This document shows positions 7,411 to 11,805 of a DNA stretch of 11,805 nt, piece by piece. Position numbers and translations under genes: made by a program. The notes beneath the pieces are model-generated. The model was not told the origin of the DNA. It did not search any database and worked only from the letters and a program-made list of their open reading frames with translations. Position 1 is the stretch's first letter, and each line of letters opens with the position of its first letter. The stretch lies in the NCBI GenBank assembly GCA_006226265.1, contig SBHH01000300.1, forward strand, positions 1-11,805, given 5' to 3'. Source of the DNA: Alphaproteobacteria bacterium (GTDB taxonomy: Bacteria; Pseudomonadota; Alphaproteobacteria; Sneathiellales; Sneathiellaceae).

Positions 7411-7440
7411 CCGGGCGTTTTGCAAGAGCGGGCGCAGCGG

Positions 7441-8589
7441 TTAAGTCGTTTCCGCATATTTGATTTTACCGGACATGAAGGCCGGGTTGTGCAGGGCATC
7501 GTTTGCGGCCTCGGGCGTCAGCAGGTCATAGAAGCCCATGGGCGCCGGACTTGTACAGTCGAGGATCGACACATCCTTCTTGCGGATAGAAGCGATCAGG
7601 TCGTAAATCGACTTGAAAATCACCCGGTCGATATTGAGATAGCGGCAGGCCGCCGCAAGGATTTCCGGATTGTTCGCATAGACGATCCGCCGCACGGCAT
7701 CAAGATCGACATCAAGCAGTTTGGCAAAGGATAATTCGAAGAGATCGATTTCCCCCTGGTTGAGGGATTTGATCATGAAGCGGCTCGACAGTTCGCCGGA
7801 TTTATAAAGCTTCTCCACCAGCCGCGCGGAAGGATCGCTTTCGCTTGATATGGCGGTAATCGCCCGTTCCCGGTCCTTCTGATCGACATTGACGGTGCGG
7901 ATGTCCACATCGTACTGTTCAAGAATATATTCCCGTAGCGAAACGGAGACCCAGCGATACATCTTCTCCGCGATGGGACGCGGCAGAAAAGGACGGCGGA
8001 GCAGGGGAGCCTGATACTGGGGTACGAATTCCGACTGATCGCAGAGATATTCGAGGATTTTTTCGGACACCCGGGCCGTGTGATTTTCCAGAAGCACGAC
8101 GTTGAGTTCAGGATTTTCGCATTCACAAAGAGCAGCGCAAACCCCTTCGCTGATATTTTCACGGGCGGCGATGGCAAGGCGGTGCTGGGTCGAACGGAGC
8201 CGGATGATTTCCAGAAGATCGGTTTCCGACAGAAGGCCGGAGTTCTTCAGGATCGGCAACGCGACCTCGATCTCGTCGTTCGCGAGAAAAACCATCAGGT
8301 CCTTTGGTACATTATCGCGATGGGCAAGCTGTCGGGCAACATTGGCACGAATGGATTTTTCCACATCGCCCGTGATCCGGCAGATGATATCGCCCATGAT
8401 CTGCTTCTCCGCCGAAGAGAAGTCATCACCGCTGTTCGCCAGGAAATCGCCAATCTTCTGGTAAAGGAATTCCCGTTGCTCGGGGGATTTGCTTTCAGCC
8501 AGACCAACAAGGTGCTTGATATCATTAATGTTGTTGTGGCTGTCAAATGTCACTTTACTTGGATCCAGTCTGGGAAAAGATGGCGCCAT
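7441..8589 (-). CDS. DUF2336 family protein (paralogue A)
   Basis: 382 residues, soluble, almost entirely helical, with no signal peptide or membrane segment. It belongs to DUF2336, a mainly alphaproteobacterial family of unknown function. The clearest mark is [13 protein letters not shown] at 102-114, shared almost exactly with the paralogue at 10335-11486. Other shared blocks are [16 protein letters not shown] (209-224) and a C-terminal run ending [12 protein letters not shown] (321-332). The repeated helix pairs of residues 75-185 look like HEAT-type repeats, suggesting a protein-binding scaffold. It follows the kinase gene by 71 bases and precedes moaA by 50. The ATG start has no Shine-Dalgarno sequence, and a GTG at 8551-8553 is a possible alternative. 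Confidence 0.88.
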   Translation of the reverse strand: MAPSFPRLDPSKVTFDSHNNINDIKHLVGLAESKSPEQREFLYQKIGDFLANSGDDFSSAEKQIMGDIICRITGDVEKSIRANVARQLAHRDNVPKDLMVFLANDEIEVALPILKNSGLLSETDLLEIIRLRSTQHRLAIAARENISEGVCAALCECENPELNVVLLENHTARVSEKILEYLCDQSEFVPQYQAPLLRRPFLPRPIAEKMYRWVSVSLREYILEQYDVDIRTVNVDQKDRERAITAISSESDPSARLVEKLYKSGELSSRFMIKSLNQGEIDLFELSFAKLLDVDLDAVRRIVYANNPEILAAACRYLNIDRVIFKSIYDLIASIRKKDVSILDCTSPAPMGFYDLLTPEAANDALHNPAFMSGKIKYAETT

Positions 8590-8598
8590 GGTAAAAAT

Positions 8599-8631
8599 TC
8601 TGCGTTAAAATTTTGCTAACTTCAACGCAGA
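8599..8631 (-). terminator. Hairpin with T-run between kinase and DUF2336 genes, terminator or leader structure
   Basis: On the minus strand TCTGCGTT and AACGCAGA form a perfect 8-bp stem with a 17-base loop, followed directly by ATTTTT and then, within 9 bases, by the ATG of the DUF2336 gene. It resembles an intrinsic terminator for the kinase transcript, but its tail forms the start region of the next gene, so it might also control translation or read-through. The loop region contains TTAA-N7-CTAA (8605-8619, + strand), one base away from a CtrA full site. Confidence 0.4.
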
Positions 8632-8660
8632 GAATGAATTTAGGGGACGGACGCCCGGAA

Positions 8661-10286
8661 TCAATGGGCGAGGGGAAGGCGGATCTTGAAACGGCTGCCG
8701 GTTGACAGACTGCTCTGGACCGAAATATTACCGCCCATAAGCTTCGCAAGCTTGAGAGACAGGGTAAGGCCGAGGCCGACACCATCGGCGCCGCGGCTGT
8801 ATACCCCTTCATGAGCCTGCTGAAAGGCCTCGAAGATTTTTTCCTGATCGGCCTCCGCGATGCCGGGGCCGGTATCCCAGATCGTGATGTCGGCGAAGGT
8901 ATCGTCAATGATGTCATATTCGATACCGATCGTGCCGCCTTCGGGCGTGAATTTCACCGCATTGCCGAGGATGTTGACCAGGATTTGCAGGCAGCGGGTC
9001 GGATCGACGGCAAGATTGATGTCTTCCATCACCCGGGTGCCGATCATTTCAAGCCGCTTTTCCTCCGCATGGGCTTGCACCAGAACAAAGGCATCGGCGA
9101 TCATGGTTTTGAGGGGGGTGCTGACGATTTCGATCGGAATCTTGTCGCTTTCGATCCGGGCGATGTCGAGTATATCCTCGATCAGGCTTAACAGATGGCG
9201 GCCCGAATTCAGGATATCGGTGACATATTCATGATATTTCTCATTGATCGGGCCGAAGGTTTCGAGGCTGATCATTTCCGCAAAGCCGATCACTGCGTTC
9301 AACGGGGTGCGGAGTTCATGGCTCATATTGGCGAGGAAAGTGTTCTTGGCCCGCGCCGATTCCAGCGCCTTCTTGGCCGTGACCTCCAGTTCCATATTTT
9401 TCTTGGTGATCTCGCCGATTGCGCGTTCAAGATCCGCCTTGGAGGACTGGGCCTCATCCTCGGCGAGGAGGCGCGCCGTGATATCGTCGCTGGTGCCGCG
9501 ATAGCCGACGAACCGGCCCTTGTCGCTGAACACCGGCACGCCGCTCATATTGAAGATTTTATACTCGCCGGCGGTATCCTGGATTTCCAGCGGAACGGAG
9601 CGGAAGGGGATATGCTTGTTGATCGCCGTCTCGGCCTTGTTGCTCCCGTCCTTTTCAGGTTTGAAAATACCGAGGTCGGCAAGCTTTTTGCCCTTCAGCA
9701 GCATTGGCGGCAGACCGACAGCCTGCACCACCCGGTCGGAAACGAAAGTAAGCCGCCCTTCCGCATCGGTCTCCCATATCCAGTCCGATGCGGCGCGGGT
9801 GATATCGAGGAACCGCCGCTTTTCTTCCTTCAGCTTGGCTTCCGCATTGACCTGGCGGGTGGAGTTGATGAAGCTGCCGCAAATGGCAATCAGGCGATCT
9901 GACTCGTCAAAAATGGGGAAGTGACGGGACAGGTAATATTCAGTTTCCCGGCCGACCTGCAGCGCGACCTGCTTGGTCTCGATCTCGCGGCTGGCGGCGA
10001 TCCGGCGGACAATATCAAGATGGTCGGGCGCGAGGTTCGTGATGATCCCGTTATCGACGCGCGGCGCGGAGGAGGGGCGAAAATTTTCGCGATATCCGGT
10101 GTTGGCGTAAATTACCGTTCCATCCGGACGCGCCATATACATTGGCTGCGCCTGCTCGAACACGGCGTCGAAGAATTCGCGGCTGACGATGCTTTGCATC
10201 GAGGGGATTGACGAGCCACTGCTGCCTTTACCATCAGAGTGAAGTGAAACAACACTTCCCTGTCCCCGTTCGGTCATTGTACTCAC
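8661..10286 (-). CDS. Soluble sensor histidine kinase with two PAS domains, PleC/DivJ-like core
   Basis: 541-residue cytoplasmic kinase with no membrane segment. After a Ser/Gly-rich leader come two PAS domains at about 35-145 and 155-275, a coiled linker (275-315), then the phosphoacceptor domain FLANMSHELRTPLN with H323, and the ATPase domain: N box N438/N442 (VNILGNAVKF), DTGPG at 471-475, and GVGLGL at 502-507. All catalytic boxes are intact. The stretch after the histidine (IGFAEMI, FGP, then GRHLLSLIEDILDIARIE) resembles the PleC/DivJ-type kinases that act on DivK-like regulators; this is resemblance, not proof. There is no receiver domain and no response-regulator gene in the window. 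The start is GTG at 10286 or ATG at 10277, neither with a strong ribosome site. It lies between two DUF2336 genes. Confidence 0.93.
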   Translation of the reverse strand: MSTMTERGQGSVVSLHSDGKGSSGSSIPSMQSIVSREFFDAVFEQAQPMYMARPDGTVIYANTGYRENFRPSSAPRVDNGIITNLAPDHLDIVRRIAASREIETKQVALQVGRETEYYLSRHFPIFDESDRLIAICGSFINSTRQVNAEAKLKEEKRRFLDITRAASDWIWETDAEGRLTFVSDRVVQAVGLPPMLLKGKKLADLGIFKPEKDGSNKAETAINKHIPFRSVPLEIQDTAGEYKIFNMSGVPVFSDKGRFVGYRGTSDDITARLLAEDEAQSSKADLERAIGEITKKNMELEVTAKKALESARAKNTFLANMSHELRTPLNAVIGFAEMISLETFGPINEKYHEYVTDILNSGRHLLSLIEDILDIARIESDKIPIEIVSTPLKTMIADAFVLVQAHAEEKRLEMIGTRVMEDINLAVDPTRCLQILVNILGNAVKFTPEGGTIGIEYDIIDDTFADITIWDTGPGIAEADQEKIFEAFQQAHEGVYSRGADGVGLGLTLSLKLAKLMGGNISVQSSLSTGSRFKIRLPLAH

Positions 10287-10334
10287 TCACATGCCGACGT
10301 GCATGCCCTCTTACTCTTTGTCCCCCGGATGAAA

Positions 10335-11486
10335 CTAGAGATAGACACGGCTGTCGTCCAGATCGTCGTCCAACCGGTCCACAGTTTCCAGGTAATCCTT
10401 TTCCAACTGCCAGAAGCGTAACGTAAGTTTCGCACTCTTGTCCGAGAGTTTATCATAAAATTTCAACATAATCTCAACTTCTTCGGGATTTGTTGTATTT
10501 TTTATGGAAGAACTGTCCGAAATATTACGGGTCAGCAGGTAAATGGCGGAAAAAGTGTTGCGATCGAAGCCGAGCGCCTTGATGACAACGGTCAGCGCCT
10601 CGGCATTGGGATCATAGATAAAACGGCTGATTTTCAGGTAGTCGAGGCCTGATTTATGGGCAATGCCGGTAATGAAAAGGCGGATTTGCTTGCCGCGAAG
10701 CGCCTGGACCAGGAACCGTTCGGTCAGTTCCTTTCTTTCGGCCAGTTCTGCGATCAACTTGTCCGCGTGTGAACCCTGTTCGGGAACATCAAATCGATAT
10801 TCGGTTTTTGCCGCCGCGACGATTTTCTCGTTCAGCGACAATTCGTCGATCTCGAAATGCTCCAGGATATGGCGGCGGAGCGCGGCGGAAACCCACCAGA
10901 ACATCTTGTGGGCAAGCTCGGCCGGAATGTCGTGGCGAGCGATAAGCGGCTCCTGGAAGCGATCGATGCGTTTCGATTCCTCGACCAGATATTCCATGCT
11001 CTCGCGCGAGATGATGGCATCGCCATTTTCAATCAGATGCGAAATCACATCCTCATCGCCATAATTGATGAGCAGATCGCTGATCCGGACGCTGACGTCG
11101 TCACGCTCGGCAATGACCAGCAGATGTTCCTTGCTCCGGTTCTGGATAATCTCGATCAGGTCCGGCTCGGCCAGCAGATGGCTTTTAAAGAGGATCGGCC
11201 GGGCGACCTCGATCTCGTCATTGGCAAGCAGATTGATCAACTCGTGCGGCGCATCGTCAAGTTCGGCCAGTTCCTCGGCCAGGTTCTGGCGAAGTGTCGT
11301 CTCGATTTCCGTAATGACTTTGGTCAGGATCCCGGAGACAAGCGCGTGCTCGCGCTCGCTCATCCGGTCTTCGCGGTTGAGAAACAGCTCGCTGATGTTG
11401 TCGAAAAGCTTCTTGCGGCCACGCCGGGTACTGACCTTCGAGAGGGCAATGAGCTTGTCCAATTCGTTGTCTTGGCTTTTGGTCAT
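10335..11486 (-). CDS. DUF2336 family protein (paralogue B)
   Basis: 383-residue soluble helical protein, the same family as the gene at 7441-8589. [13 protein letters not shown] at 87-99 is the family mark; KMFWWVSAALRRHILEHFEID at 194-214 and GFDRNTFSAIYLLTR at 306-320 align with the paralogue. The two proteins are co-linear over most of their length but clearly diverged, so the duplication looks old. The end (DDDLDDSRVYL) is acidic and absent from the other copy. It is the first gene of the run, with the kinase gene starting 48 bases after its stop. Upstream GGATAGATA before the ATG is a modest ribosome site. The function is unknown; helical repeats suggest protein-protein contact. Confidence 0.88.
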   Translation of the reverse strand: MTKSQDNELDKLIALSKVSTRRGRKKLFDNISELFLNREDRMSEREHALVSGILTKVITEIETTLRQNLAEELAELDDAPHELINLLANDEIEVARPILFKSHLLAEPDLIEIIQNRSKEHLLVIAERDDVSVRISDLLINYGDEDVISHLIENGDAIISRESMEYLVEESKRIDRFQEPLIARHDIPAELAHKMFWWVSAALRRHILEHFEIDELSLNEKIVAAAKTEYRFDVPEQGSHADKLIAELAERKELTERFLVQALRGKQIRLFITGIAHKSGLDYLKISRFIYDPNAEALTVVIKALGFDRNTFSAIYLLTRNISDSSSIKNTTNPEEVEIMLKFYDKLSDKSAKLTLRFWQLEKDYLETVDRLDDDLDDSRVYL

Positions 11487-11542
11487 TATCTATCCGTCAT
11501 TTCGATACGGCCGCAATCAATTGACTTGAAACAAATTAACTC

Positions 11543-11611
11543 TTTCGGAGGGATGAAGTTTGTCGCCGGGAAGCAGGCGGTTTCGTCAATTCCAGACTCA
11601 TCCCTCGGAAA
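11543..11611. repeat. 14-bp inverted repeat with one mismatch in DUF2336 leader
   Basis: TTTCGGAGGGATGA (11543-11556) and TCATCCCTCGGAAA (11598-11611) are complementary at 13 of 14 positions, with a 41-base spacer. If transcribed in the leader of the minus-strand gene run, it could form a long hairpin about 55-125 bases upstream of the start codon. Confidence 0.4.
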
Positions 11612-11639
11612 TCCTCATGAGAATCAGTAAAGGATTTCC
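11607..11639. repeat. 9-bp perfect inverted repeat overlapping the previous one
   Basis: GGAAATCCT (11607-11615) and AGGATTTCC (11631-11639) are exact reverse complements around 15 bases. The left arm shares GGAAA (11607-11611) with the right arm of the larger repeat, so the two hairpins would be mutually exclusive, as in an attenuator-like switch; alternatively these are protein-binding half sites. Confidence 0.35.
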
Positions 11640-11663
11640 TGCATACAAAATTCTATATTGGCA

Positions 11664-11687
11664 TTAAATTCTGGTTAATGCTTAACC
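11664..11687. promoter_or_regulatory. CtrA-like full site plus extra half site upstream of DUF2336/kinase genes
   Basis: TTAA (11664-11667), 7 bases, TTAA (11675-11678), then a third TTAA at 11682-11685 that forms the perfect inverted repeat GGTTAA-TGC-TTAACC (11673-11687). The full site matches the CtrA consensus and lies 178 bases upstream of the DUF2336 start on the minus strand. This suggests cell-cycle or motility-type control of the gene run, if the organism has CtrA. Confidence 0.45.
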
Positions 11688-11805
11688 AACCGACGCATAT
11701 ATTTTTGTTTACCGAACACATTATTGCCCAATCATTGTGTCTATCCTTGACTGGACTGGAGCATGGAGTGTCCTGCGGTTTTATCCCATTTCCGGTAACC
11801 GGTCC

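Larger units (their letters stand above)
11487..11805. other. AT-rich upstream region of the DUF2336/kinase gene run, no gene seen
   Basis: 319 bases to the window edge without a supportable gene in either strand. It should hold the promoter of the minus-strand run. It contains two overlapping inverted repeats (11543-11611 and 11607-11639), a CtrA-like full site (11664-11678), and at the edge a small palindrome CCGGT-A-ACCGG (11792-11802) preceded by a doubled GACTG (11749-11758). Two GANTC sequences (11595-11599 and 11621-11625) fall inside the repeats. Confidence 0.6.

Noticed and set aside
7391..7440. Molybdenum cofactor riboswitch upstream of moaA
   Set aside because: The gap is only 50 bases and shows just a 14-bp palindrome; the riboswitch needs a much longer, GC-rich multi-stem structure.
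7921..7932. AAGAATATATTC inside the DUF2336 gene, matching most of the palindrome upstream of moaA
   Set aside because: It lies in coding sequence and is not palindromic there; likely coincidence.
10857..11630. Long open frame on the + strand opposite the first DUF2336 gene
   Set aside because: It is a shadow of the codon bias of the minus-strand gene; the minus-strand product matches its paralogue at protein level.
11553..11630. 25-codon reading frame (+) preceded by GGAGGG
   Set aside because: The purine run touches the ATG with no spacing and is itself one arm of an inverted repeat; there is no other support.

Overview
The window looks like a chromosomal segment of an alphaproteobacterium, probably Rhodospirillales or a related order. 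The reasons are two genes of the DUF2336 family, a PleC/DivJ-like histidine kinase, a PAS_5-like protein, adjacent moaA and nadK genes, moderately high GC, and motifs matching the alphaproteobacterial CtrA binding site (TTAA-N7-TTAA). No tRNA, rRNA, insertion sequence, phage gene or CRISPR array was seen.

Layout from left to right. (1) Positions 1-696 (+): the 3' two-thirds of tgt, cut by the window edge. (2) 697-970: a convergent intergenic region with two inverted repeats and CtrA-like motifs. (3) 971-2416 (-): an unrecognised membrane protein, divergent from a small ArsC/Spx-like thioredoxin-fold protein (2562-2915, +). (4) 2938-5411 (-): a compact three-gene cassette, transcribed in the order ParA-type ATPase, ribbon-helix-helix protein with a long unstructured N-terminus, and PAS_5-like protein with a long Pro/Ala/Lys-rich N-terminus. 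An AT-rich palindrome lies upstream. (5) 5633-11486 (-): five closely spaced co-directional genes, in transcription order DUF2336 protein, soluble two-PAS histidine kinase, second DUF2336 protein, moaA, nadK. (6) 11487-11805: AT-rich upstream region of the first DUF2336 gene, with a CtrA-like full site and two overlapping inverted repeats.

Three genes are well-understood housekeeping functions: queuosine tRNA modification (tgt), molybdenum cofactor synthesis (moaA) and NADP synthesis (nadK). The rest is largely uncharacterised. Two groupings deserve attention. The ParA/RHH/PAS_5 cassette has the architecture of a ParA-type system that positions DNA or a protein cargo. The DUF2336-kinase-DUF2336 arrangement suggests that these proteins of unknown function work with an orphan sensor kinase. 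These functional links are inferred from gene order and sequence motifs only.
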